DNA of 16,336 nucleotides from Atopobium sp. (GTDB lineage Bacteria; Actinomycetota; Coriobacteriia; Coriobacteriales; Atopobiaceae). Positions within the stretch are counted from its first letter, which is position 1. The number at the start of each line of letters is the position of its first letter. The notes under the pieces were generated by a model, which did no database searches, was not told the DNA's origin, and worked only from the letters and a program-made list of their open reading frames with translations. Below are positions 1 through 6,497 of the stretch, piece after piece. Both the position numbers and the translations under genes were made by a program. Location of the stretch: positions 1 through 16,336 of the forward strand of contig JAHACE010000006.1 in the NCBI GenBank assembly GCA_018376005.1. Direction: 5' to 3'.

Positions 1-222
1 ATATGTTGCGGCAACTGAAAGCCCAATTGGATCCGAGAGCTCTCGCAACACAACTTTTGTAGACACCATAAATTTGAGGGTATAGAGAGCTAAAAGAGCT
101 ATAGAGATTATGCCGCAGGCAAGATAAAGACCTTCGAAAGAAGTCTTAAAAAGATTTCCAAGTGCTGCAAAACCTAATGCAACACCACAAATAGCAACAG
201 GAACTTTTTGGACATAGTTCAT
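1..222 (-). CDS. TDT-family membrane transporter, N-terminal 74 residues (partial)
   Basis: The open frame starts at ATG 222 and runs off the left edge of the window after 74 codons. The protein begins MNYVQKVPVAICGVALGFAA and has two hydrophobic segments, about residues 8-25 and 34-52, separated by a short loop. It ends in a DPIGLSV stretch. The pattern of a KVP start, G-x-A-L-G-x-A-A-L-G-N-L, and an E-L-x-x-P after the second helix resembles my memory of the tellurite-resistance/dicarboxylate transporter (TDT, TehA-like) family, often annotated as exfoliative toxin A/B-like. These are integral membrane channels or exporters of anions or dicarboxylates. Only about a quarter of the expected 10-helix protein is visible, so the family is likely and the substrate unknown. 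A weak AGAAGAG Shine-Dalgarno precedes the start. It lies 155 bp downstream of the RDD gene on the same strand. Confidence 0.68.
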   Translation of the reverse strand, partial: MNYVQKVPVAICGVALGFAALGNLFKTSFEGLYLACGIISIALLALYTLKFMVSTKVVLRELSDPIGLSVAATY

Positions 223-377
223 AAGGACTCTTCTATCTGTTTAGGAAACTCTTTTCTAACTCGAACACCTATACGATACCGTATCTCAATATCACCGTGT
301 AATAAAACTCAAAAAGCTCTTAGTCTTCTACTTGAGTTATAAACTCTCTTATGCTATTTCAATTATCGAGAATTTGC

Positions 378-1007
378 CTAGTCAAAATCGTCAATTTCCA
401 CCACTTTTGTCCCAGCTAAATAATCATGAATTGCAAGGTGGTTTTTTGTAATTACAACCATTACCGCTGAAAACATAGTTAATAGGTACATTACTATGAA
501 AACATAGCTTTCAATATAAAATCCAGACACCAGCGTAAGTGCCTGAATAATATATCTCGTCGTAATAGTCGAAACACCTTCAATCAGAAGGAGACCAGGT
601 ATTGCCCTAATAACTAGCTGCTTTAGTTCTACTTTATTTCCTAAACTAGTCTCACATTGCAATTTAAATAACTTTTTGCCTGGTGTTTGGCCTGGCCAAA
701 TTTTCCAAGGTATTACTATGTAATAAACAATAAAAATCATCAAGGACAGTATGCAGCAAATGTAAGCAAACATATTTGAATATCCAAGCGCACTAAAGAC
801 ATACAAATCACTGAACATATCAGAGCTATGAGTTACTAAAGCAAAGATTAGAACCTCTGGAAAACCAATAAGTAAACCTGAAAGTACCCAGTCAACAGCA
901 TATGCATAAAATCTACGCATGGGAAATTTCCACATCATAGTTGAATTGCGTTTTGACTTTGAGCTCGAAGATCTTGTTGTATTTTTATGAGCCACTTTAT
1001 TCCCCAT
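378..1007 (-). CDS. RDD family membrane protein
   Basis: A 209-residue integral membrane protein. After a basic Ser/Arg/Lys-rich cytoplasmic tail of about 25 residues comes MRRFYAYAVDW, where the Arg and Asp fit the RDD motif, then a first hydrophobic segment (about residues 38-60). A second segment (about 75-97) is followed by the WPGQTPGKKLFKLQ loop typical of RDD proteins, with further hydrophobic stretches at about 130-150 and 165-187. It ends with IHDYLAGTKVVEI, matching the conserved D-x-x-A-G-T-x-V end of the family. RDD proteins have no single function; some are ion antiporters. I chose ATG 1007 because a GGGGA Shine-Dalgarno lies 5 bases ahead; a TTG one codon earlier is too close to it. 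It starts 9 bases after the malY stop, so it is probably the last gene of the M24-malY-RDD unit. Confidence 0.85.
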   Translation of the reverse strand: MGNKVAHKNTTRSSSSKSKRNSTMMWKFPMRRFYAYAVDWVLSGLLIGFPEVLIFALVTHSSDMFSDLYVFSALGYSNMFAYICCILSLMIFIVYYIVIPWKIWPGQTPGKKLFKLQCETSLGNKVELKQLVIRAIPGLLLIEGVSTITTRYIIQALTLVSGFYIESYVFIVMYLLTMFSAVMVVITKNHLAIHDYLAGTKVVEIDDFD

Positions 1008-1016
1008 CAAAATCCC

Positions 1017-2222
1017 CTATAAACTTAGACTATCAATACCTTTTGCAAAACGACGTAATCCATCGTTTAACTTTTCTCTAGGGCATCCAACACACATACG
1101 TAAATATCCTGCTCCTGAATTACCGTATGTCTCTCCAGGCATAATTCCAACATTTCCAATATTAACCAATGCGTCTTGTAAACGTTTCGAAGATACCTCC
1201 AAAGAGCTCACATCAATCCAAGCTAAATAAGTTGCTTCTGGAATTTCAAATTTTATATTCGGGTAGTGATCTGAAAGGAAGCTCTTTATTACCTGCATAT
1301 TGCCACGTATGTATGAACACAGATCATCAACATAAACTTCGCATTTGTTATACGCAACCATCGTTGCATATAGTCCCAAAGTACTACATGAATTAAGAAA
1401 ATCAACATGCCTAGTTATATTTAAAAATGCTTCACGAACTTTACTAGATGGAAGGACCACATATGACCCAATAAGACCAGGTGTATTGAAAGTTTTTGTG
1501 GGGGATGTTGCAACGGCCACTCTTTCATATTCTTTTAACTTAGAGATTAAGCTGATATTACTTCTGCCACACAAACTAATATCAGCATGAATTTCATCTG
1601 AAATGATCCAGAGATTATGGTTTCGACAAATATCGATAATCCTATTTAATTCTTCCTCTGTCCACATACGTCCAGTAGGATTATGTGGAGAGCATAGTAG
1701 CATTGCCTTACAAGAAGCAGCTAACTTATCAAGTTGCTCAAAATCAATCTCAAAAGTTTTATGTAAACAATCCACTGAAGCGTGCTCTAAATTCGGTAAA
1801 AGAATACTTCTTACGAGTGTTCGGTCATTCCCTTCTACTACTCCAGGAAAAGAATCATACATAGGGTCGAAACATAAGACTCCATCGCTTGGATCTGTTA
1901 CTAATCGAATTAACAGAGAAACTGAATACATCACAGAAGGACTGTATAAAATCCAATCCTCATCTACGCTGGCGTTGTATCTTCTCTCAAACCATGATGC
2001 AATTGAGCCCTTAAAATCATGATGATTCCATCGGGTATAGCCAAACTGTCCTCGAGCTGCAACTTCAGTAACTACATTTAAAACTTCTTCAGGAGGCAAA
2101 AAATCAGTATCAGAAATTGAAAAAGGCAAAATACCGGATTTGCCAAATCTATCCTGAATAAAATCCCACTGAGTGCAATATGTTCCATAGCGATTTTGAA
2201 TTTTATCGAAATCGTATCCCAT
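1017..2222 (-). CDS. malY: MalY/PatB-type PLP-dependent C-S lyase (aminotransferase class I/II fold)
   Basis: A 401-residue cytoplasmic PLP enzyme of fold type I. Visible landmarks are SPHNPTG (residues 178-184, substrate and cofactor Asn), SDEIHAD (208-214, with the Asp that pairs with the pyridine nitrogen), SPTKTFN (240-246, with Lys243 as the predicted PLP Schiff-base lysine) and a C-terminal YLRMCVGCP carrying the carboxylate-binding Arg. The SDEIHAD and SPTKTFN forms are typical of the MalY/PatB branch, whose members split cystathionine, cysteine or other S-conjugates by beta-elimination to a thiol, pyruvate and ammonia; a true aminotransferase is less likely. Length is normal. Its ATG follows the TAA of the M24 gene with no spacer, and its AGGAG Shine-Dalgarno lies inside the last M24 codons, which suggests translational coupling. 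In E. coli, malY is paired with the PTS gene malX; here a PTS lies just upstream. Confidence 0.88.
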   Translation of the reverse strand: MGYDFDKIQNRYGTYCTQWDFIQDRFGKSGILPFSISDTDFLPPEEVLNVVTEVAARGQFGYTRWNHHDFKGSIASWFERRYNASVDEDWILYSPSVMYSVSLLIRLVTDPSDGVLCFDPMYDSFPGVVEGNDRTLVRSILLPNLEHASVDCLHKTFEIDFEQLDKLAASCKAMLLCSPHNPTGRMWTEEELNRIIDICRNHNLWIISDEIHADISLCGRSNISLISKLKEYERVAVATSPTKTFNTPGLIGSYVVLPSSKVREAFLNITRHVDFLNSCSTLGLYATMVAYNKCEVYVDDLCSYIRGNMQVIKSFLSDHYPNIKFEIPEATYLAWIDVSSLEVSSKRLQDALVNIGNVGIMPGETYGNSGAGYLRMCVGCPREKLNDGLRRFAKGIDSLSL

Positions 2223-3305
2223 TTAAACTCCTAAGATTATTGGATCAGTTGTTGTTTTATTAAGAGATACACCAACTCCATTAATTACAGCAACGTCATT
2301 TTCAATTCGAACTCCACCAACACCAGGAATATATATACCTGGCTCACATGACATAACCATGCCCTCTTTAAGAATAAAATGTTTTCCAGGCCTCAATAAA
2401 GGCAGTTCGGTTGAATTATCTATTCCAATTCCATGACCAAGACCATGTCCAAAATACTCTCCATACCCAGCCCTCAAAATGACAGAACGCGCGCATCTAT
2501 CAACTTCTTCAGAATCAACTCCAGCTTTAATAGACGAAATACCCGCGTTTTGGGCGCTTTGAACAATGTTATAGATCTCTAGTATCTTTGTGTTAGGCTC
2601 CCCTAAAAAACAAATCCTGGTCATATCTGACTGGTAATTATCAATCTGAATTCCAAAATCAATCATCACATGCTCACCGCGTTTTAAAGCGCGCGATGTA
2701 GGCCTACAATGAGGATATGCAGTACGTTCACCAATGCCACAAATAGTGTCGAAAGACATTTTTTGTGCACCTCTACAAATAGATTTATATTGAACTAAGG
2801 CACTAATTTCATACTCTGTCATTCCTTCTTTAATTTGAGAAGATACTTCCTTAAAGATCTCATCCGTTACATTTATTGCTTTTCTGATTTTTTTAATCTC
2901 TTCCGATGTTTTAATCGCACGCAGTATCGTCAGTTCTTTATCAAGAAGAACAACATTTTTAAATTGCTTTGATAATTTCAAATACGTACTTGCTAAGGTT
3001 GATTCAGATTCAACTCCCAGGCATTTCCAGTTGTACTTTTCTGATAACTCGTAAAGCTTCACATAAAAAGCCTCTTCAGATTGGCTTGCTAACAATTCAA
3101 TCTTTAATTCATGCTCTTTCTCTTTTGCTTCTGCAAAATATCTTTGATCAACTAAAAGACCTTGGTATTTGCGGCTTAAGATGATTGAACATCCACTACC
3201 ATTTAGCACACCGAGCCAGTTCTTTATCGTCTTACTTTTAAGAAGAAGAGCATCAACTGCCATATCATTTAGAAGATCTTGAAGTAAATTAATATTATTA
3301 TTCAT
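2223..3305 (-). CDS. M24 family metallopeptidase (Xaa-Pro aminopeptidase-like)
   Basis: A 360-residue cytoplasmic protein with an N-terminal creatinase-like domain (about 1-130) and a C-terminal pita-bread catalytic domain. The five metal ligands can be placed: Asp216 in MIDFG, Asp227 in SDMTR, His291 in GHGIG, Glu321 in CEPGIY and Glu335 in RIENDV. Their spacing matches prolidase-type enzymes. The family removes N-terminal residues before proline or splits Xaa-Pro dipeptides using two Mn or Co ions. One oddity: after GHGIG most prolidases have a V-H-E triad, but here the segment reads IDNSTELP, without the second His. The start ATG 3305 has a strong AGAGGAG site 6 bases upstream. It follows the PTS EIIC gene after a terminator and a 37-base gap, and its stop touches malY. 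The E. coli relative YpdF is also PTS-linked. Confidence 0.87.
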   Translation of the reverse strand: MNNNINLLQDLLNDMAVDALLLKSKTIKNWLGVLNGSGCSIILSRKYQGLLVDQRYFAEAKEKEHELKIELLASQSEEAFYVKLYELSEKYNWKCLGVESESTLASTYLKLSKQFKNVVLLDKELTILRAIKTSEEIKKIRKAINVTDEIFKEVSSQIKEGMTEYEISALVQYKSICRGAQKMSFDTICGIGERTAYPHCRPTSRALKRGEHVMIDFGIQIDNYQSDMTRICFLGEPNTKILEIYNIVQSAQNAGISSIKAGVDSEEVDRCARSVILRAGYGEYFGHGLGHGIGIDNSTELPLLRPGKHFILKEGMVMSCEPGIYIPGVGGVRIENDVAVINGVGVSLNKTTTDPIILGV

Positions 3306-3343
3306 ATATACTCCTCTTCTTAAACTATTTTTAACTGAAAAAA

Positions 3344-3378
3344 GATGAGACTAACTCTATTGAAGAGTTAGTCTCATC
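3344..3378 (-). terminator. Rho-independent terminator after the PTS EIIC gene
   Basis: A perfect 15-bp inverted repeat (arms 3344-3358 and 3364-3378, loop ATTGA) lies 12 bases downstream of the EIIC stop. Six A residues at 3338-3343 become a T-tract on the minus strand directly after the hairpin; there is no T-tract in the plus direction. The M24 start is only 37 bases beyond it and I see no clear promoter in that gap. The M24-malY-RDD genes may therefore be expressed by partial read-through, or from a promoter inside the end of EIIC. Confidence 0.88.
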
Positions 3379-3390
3379 AAAGCACATTAA

Positions 3391-4719
3391 CTAAATTCCA
3401 AGATCCATTTCTTCAAGAAGCGCCTCATCCTCTTCAGACAAAATGCTACTTGAATTCTCTTGTTCTTTCTCAATAAATCTCTGCTCATAAGCTTTGAAGA
3501 ACGGATACCAAAGAGCAATAGACAGTATCATCTGAACTGCGTTGACTACAATCGATCTCCAGTCAAAGTTTGTCAAGAATCCTTCAAGGAAGACTCCGAC
3601 ATAAGGTGGTGTAAAGAAAGATTTACCCATTAAGCCAAGCCATTGAGCCCAGCCACCAAGCGATCCAATAATTCCTCCACCAACGACATATGGAATAAAG
3701 TAGAACGGATTAAGAACAATTGGAGCACCAAACAAAATAGGCTCGTTGATTCCAAACAAAGCTGGAATAAATGCTACTCGTCCGATTTTCTTAAGTGCAT
3801 CAGACTTAGAGAGCATGCACCAAAGAACAAGACCAAAAGTAACTCCAGTACCAGTGAAATTACCAAATGCAGACTCAGGACCAGGACAGAAGAAGTGCGT
3901 AAGCGGAAGTCCTGCTTGATAATTTGCAATATTTTCCGCCAGGAATTGAGTAGAAATTGGACTTGTAATTGGGCTGAGAACAGACGGATGGATACCAAAG
4001 AAGAACAGCAAACAATGAAGCATCTTTAAGAAAGTGTATGCCAATGGATTATCCATCGAACCGACTAAAGGTGCAAATAGATTTGTAAAAATCAGTGGAG
4101 GCATTACTCCAAAAACGTTTGTACACACCAGGCGTATTGCTAAAAATACACCAATAATGATGATAGAAATTGGGATCATTTCAAAGGAACGAGAAACAAA
4201 GTCTGGTACAGACTCTGGCATTTTAATGGTGAAGTTGCGTTTTTTACACCAGCGGAACAATTCGACTGCAACAATGGCTCCAAACATAGATGCAAATAAG
4301 CCTTTAGCTCCTAAGTACTTTGTTACCAAAGTACCGTCTTTTGAAAAATCAACAGCAAGCATCAAAAATGCAATTAACGCCATACTCATGCAGCCAGGTG
4401 CATCGAGTTCATGCGACTTCGATAGGTGGTACCCAATAAGAACCGAAGCATAAAGCGCCATCATTCCCATTCCAACAGTGTTTGCAAGTTCAATTGCAGA
4501 GGCATTTGCAACAATCCACTGAGAAAGAGGATTTTCCTCACCAATCATGTTTGGAATCGCACCAGGAATCAAACAGAAACTACCAATGATTAGAAGAGGT
4601 GTTAAACCAACCATAGCTTTTTTAATTGCGCTTAAATGAATTTCCTTATCCATCCAATTTGCTACAGGAGTTAAATAGCGGTCAATTACCGCTGTAAATC
4701 CATGAGTATTCTCATTCAT
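3391..4719 (-). CDS. PTS lactose/cellobiose-family EIIC permease
   Basis: A 442-residue polytopic membrane protein with about ten hydrophobic segments. It forms the sugar channel of a phosphotransferase system and passes the substrate to EIIB for phosphorylation on entry. Family marks are the N-terminal F-x-x-x-I-D-R-Y-L-x-P-V-A amphipathic start, LTPLLIIGSF near residue 40, GIHPSVLSPITSPI near residue 245, and the EIIC signature GINEPILFGAPIVLNP near residue 325, which holds the substrate-site Glu. It ends in an acidic tail (SEEDEALLEEMD). Length is usual for CelB/ChbC-type EIIC. The substrate cannot be named: this family takes beta-glucosides, chitobiose, lactose and others, and no glycosidase is present to guide the choice. 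It starts 5 bases after the EIIB stop with an AGGGGG site overlapping that stop. A strong terminator ends the transcript. Confidence 0.93.
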   Translation of the reverse strand: MNENTHGFTAVIDRYLTPVANWMDKEIHLSAIKKAMVGLTPLLIIGSFCLIPGAIPNMIGEENPLSQWIVANASAIELANTVGMGMMALYASVLIGYHLSKSHELDAPGCMSMALIAFLMLAVDFSKDGTLVTKYLGAKGLFASMFGAIVAVELFRWCKKRNFTIKMPESVPDFVSRSFEMIPISIIIIGVFLAIRLVCTNVFGVMPPLIFTNLFAPLVGSMDNPLAYTFLKMLHCLLFFFGIHPSVLSPITSPISTQFLAENIANYQAGLPLTHFFCPGPESAFGNFTGTGVTFGLVLWCMLSKSDALKKIGRVAFIPALFGINEPILFGAPIVLNPFYFIPYVVGGGIIGSLGGWAQWLGLMGKSFFTPPYVGVFLEGFLTNFDWRSIVVNAVQMILSIALWYPFFKAYEQRFIEKEQENSSSILSEEDEALLEEMDLGI

Positions 4720-4724
4720 AATAA

Positions 4725-5066
4725 TTACCCCCTCTCAGAGGCAAGTTCGATTTTCTTTTGTTCAACTAACACTTTTTTGAGTACTGATACGCCGTCCATT
4801 TGACCATACGTAGCTGTATCAACAACAATTACTGGAATGTTTTTGTCACCCAATGCGTTCTTTACACTCTCAAATTTGTGAGCAATTTGAGGTCCAAGAA
4901 CAACTGCATCGGCATCACTAACCTCCGAGTCTAAAATATCAACTGGAATCGCGATAAACTGGAAGTCAGATTCATTAAGCTTTGGACTTGCTTTTACTCC
5001 AGCTTTCATGGCATCCATAAGCATCGTAGTTGATAAACCACCGGCACAGCAGAGCACAATCTTCAT
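4725..5066 (-). CDS. PTS lactose/cellobiose-family EIIB
   Basis: A 113-residue cytoplasmic phosphocarrier. It receives phosphate from EIIA on a cysteine and passes it to the incoming sugar at EIIC. The N-terminus reads MKIVLCCAGGLSTT; aligned to the C-x-A-G-x-S-T P-loop of CelB-type proteins, Cys7 is the predicted phosphorylated residue, with Cys6 as an odd neighbour. A beta-strand ending in DADAVVLGPQIAHK matches the family's VxLGPQ segment, and the YGQMDG motif near the C-terminus is also typical. Length is slightly above the usual 100-105. A GGGAGG Shine-Dalgarno precedes the start by about 6 bases. It is the fourth gene of the operon, 45 bases after EIIA and 5 bases before EIIC, so the A, B and C domains are separate polypeptides here. 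Confidence 0.93.
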   Translation of the reverse strand: MKIVLCCAGGLSTTMLMDAMKAGVKASPKLNESDFQFIAIPVDILDSEVSDADAVVLGPQIAHKFESVKNALGDKNIPVIVVDTATYGQMDGVSVLKKVLVEQKKIELASERG

Positions 5067-5111
5067 TTCTTCCTCCCTTTCTTTTTTGGCATTCTTAACG
5101 AATACACACTG

Positions 5112-5435
5112 TTATTTGCGGTTCTGAATCTCAAAAACATCAACAAGTTCTTCAATCAGATCTCTAGCGAGTTGAGCAGCCATATAGTGATCTTGTGCAT
5201 GAGCCATTAAAAGCGTCATTGCAGGACGATCAGCTTCTGGAGTATTGAGCTCGGCTGATATAAGTTCTGTTTGAGCCTTGTGGGCAGCCAAGTCAATCTG
5301 TTTTGCTTGCTCAAGCAGGCTATGAGCTCCTTGGTAATCCCCCTCCTTTACTTTTCTCAATGCTTCAATTGCCTTTGATCTACTCTCCCCTGCTGAAGAA
5401 ATCATCGTGAGGATTTTGATTTCGCTTTCGTTCAT
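5112..5435 (-). CDS. PTS lactose/cellobiose-family EIIA
   Basis: A 107-residue all-helical cytoplasmic protein that works as a trimer and carries phosphate from HPr to EIIB. The key segment near the C-terminal third is LLMAHAQDHYMAAQLARDL; His79, the first His of H-A-Q-D-H, is the predicted phosphorylation site by analogy with LacF/ChbA proteins, and Asp82 is the position where the trimer binds Mg. The N-terminal SAGESRSKAIEALRKVKEGDY helix-turn-helix is also typical of the family. Length is exactly in range. It sits 33 bases after the M42 peptidase stop and 45 before EIIB. The Shine-Dalgarno (GAGGGA) is about 12 bases from the ATG, a long spacing that may lower translation relative to EIIB and EIIC. 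Confidence 0.94.
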   Translation of the reverse strand: MNESEIKILTMISSAGESRSKAIEALRKVKEGDYQGAHSLLEQAKQIDLAAHKAQTELISAELNTPEADRPAMTLLMAHAQDHYMAAQLARDLIEELVDVFEIQNRK

Positions 5436-5468
5436 ACTTAAGCACTTCCCTCTTTCTTCAAATTCCCA

Positions 5469-6497
5469 TTAATTTGTAAGATCTCCTAATACTTCCTCTG
5501 TAAAATTTCTGCAAATTAGCTGAATGACGTGAGCAGCAGTTTTTAAATCTTTTAACTGCACAAAAGAGCAACTTCCATGACAATACCTAAGGGGAATACC
5601 AAGTACCATTGCCAATCTTCCTGCGTTAACTAAATGACCTGTTCCAGCATCAGTACCACCACCAGCAAAAATATCTTTCTGGTAAGGAATATTTACATCT
5701 TCTAAAAGTTTTTGTATGTAAGACAAAAGACGGCGTTTCGGAGCTAATGTTTTATCGTAATAAACCAACATTGGACCAGCGCCTAAGATTCGATGGTTTT
5801 TAAACCCGCTACCAAGTCCAGAATAATTTGCTGTATCAATTGCAACTAATAAATCTGGTTGAACGAGCTCTGTTACAGTTTTTCCTCCTCGTGCCCCTAC
5901 CTCTTCACTACTTGTAAAAGCAAAGTAAATATCACAAGGGTAGGAATCAAAAAGCTCCTTAACTGCCTGTATGAGAACGAAACAACCGGCTCGGTCATCC
6001 ATGGCTTTTCCAGAAACTATTCCGTTTTCATGAACCAATGCATCTGTAGCAAAGTAAACAAAATCGCCTTCACTCACGCCTAATACTCGAACATCGTTCT
6101 CACTAGAGCATCCAATATCCACGTAACTTTCCAAGACCTGATCAGATTTATCCCTAATTGAATTAAGTACGCCACGAACTCTTCCTTGAGAGGTATGAAT
6201 ACGAACAAGCTGCATATCCTTGCTCGTATTTACGACATTTCCGATTGGCATTACATATAACAAGCCATCATCAGAAATAGATCTGACAATAAAGCCAACT
6301 TCATCCATATGAGCCATAAACATAATTTTTGGAGATCCGCTTGGACCTGGCTTATGAAAAATAAGGCTACCGAGTCCGTCTCTAAAAGTTTCACTTAAAT
6401 ACTTAGTGCACTCGGCCTGTATCAATTCACGGACTTCGTCCTCATTACCAGCCAACGCATCAGAGTCACTTAGCTTTACAAGAAGATCAACATCCAT
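5469..6497 (-). CDS. M42 family metallo-aminopeptidase (FrvX/YpdE/SgcX-like)
   Basis: A 342-residue cytoplasmic di-metal aminopeptidase of the kind that builds large TET-type oligomers. Visible catalytic features: MAHMDEVGF (His63 ligand, Asp65 activator), the AMDDRAG bridging Asp at 167/168, TSSEEVG with Glu198 (general base) and Glu199 (ligand), Asp221 in AIDTAN, and a C-terminal RYCHGS with His307 as the last ligand. The usual inserted PA-like domain lies between about residues 70 and 160. These peptidases remove N-terminal residues from short peptides; several in E. coli (FrvX, SgcX, YpdE) are encoded next to PTS genes with unknown purpose. Its first codons overlap the end of the regulator by 11 bases, which points to coupling, and EIIA follows 33 bases later. 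Older annotation as an endoglucanase is considered unlikely for this family. Confidence 0.9.
   Translation of the reverse strand: MDVDLLVKLSDSDALAGNEDEVRELIQAECTKYLSETFRDGLGSLIFHKPGPSGSPKIMFMAHMDEVGFIVRSISDDGLLYVMPIGNVVNTSKDMQLVRIHTSQGRVRGVLNSIRDKSDQVLESYVDIGCSSENDVRVLGVSEGDFVYFATDALVHENGIVSGKAMDDRAGCFVLIQAVKELFDSYPCDIYFAFTSSEEVGARGGKTVTELVQPDLLVAIDTANYSGLGSGFKNHRILGAGPMLVYYDKTLAPKRRLLSYIQKLLEDVNIPYQKDIFAGGGTDAGTGHLVNAGRLAMVLGIPLRYCHGSCSFVQLKDLKTAAHVIQLICRNFTEEVLGDLTN

Noticed and set aside
271..285. Short palindrome (GATAC-C-GTATC) upstream of the TDT gene as an operator or terminator.
   Set aside because: Only five paired bases, no T-tract on either strand and no promoter element in register; too weak to call.
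4034..4453. Open frame of 139 codons on the plus strand inside the EIIC gene.
   Set aside because: Opposite-strand shadow of a well-supported membrane gene; no ribosome site or recognisable domain.
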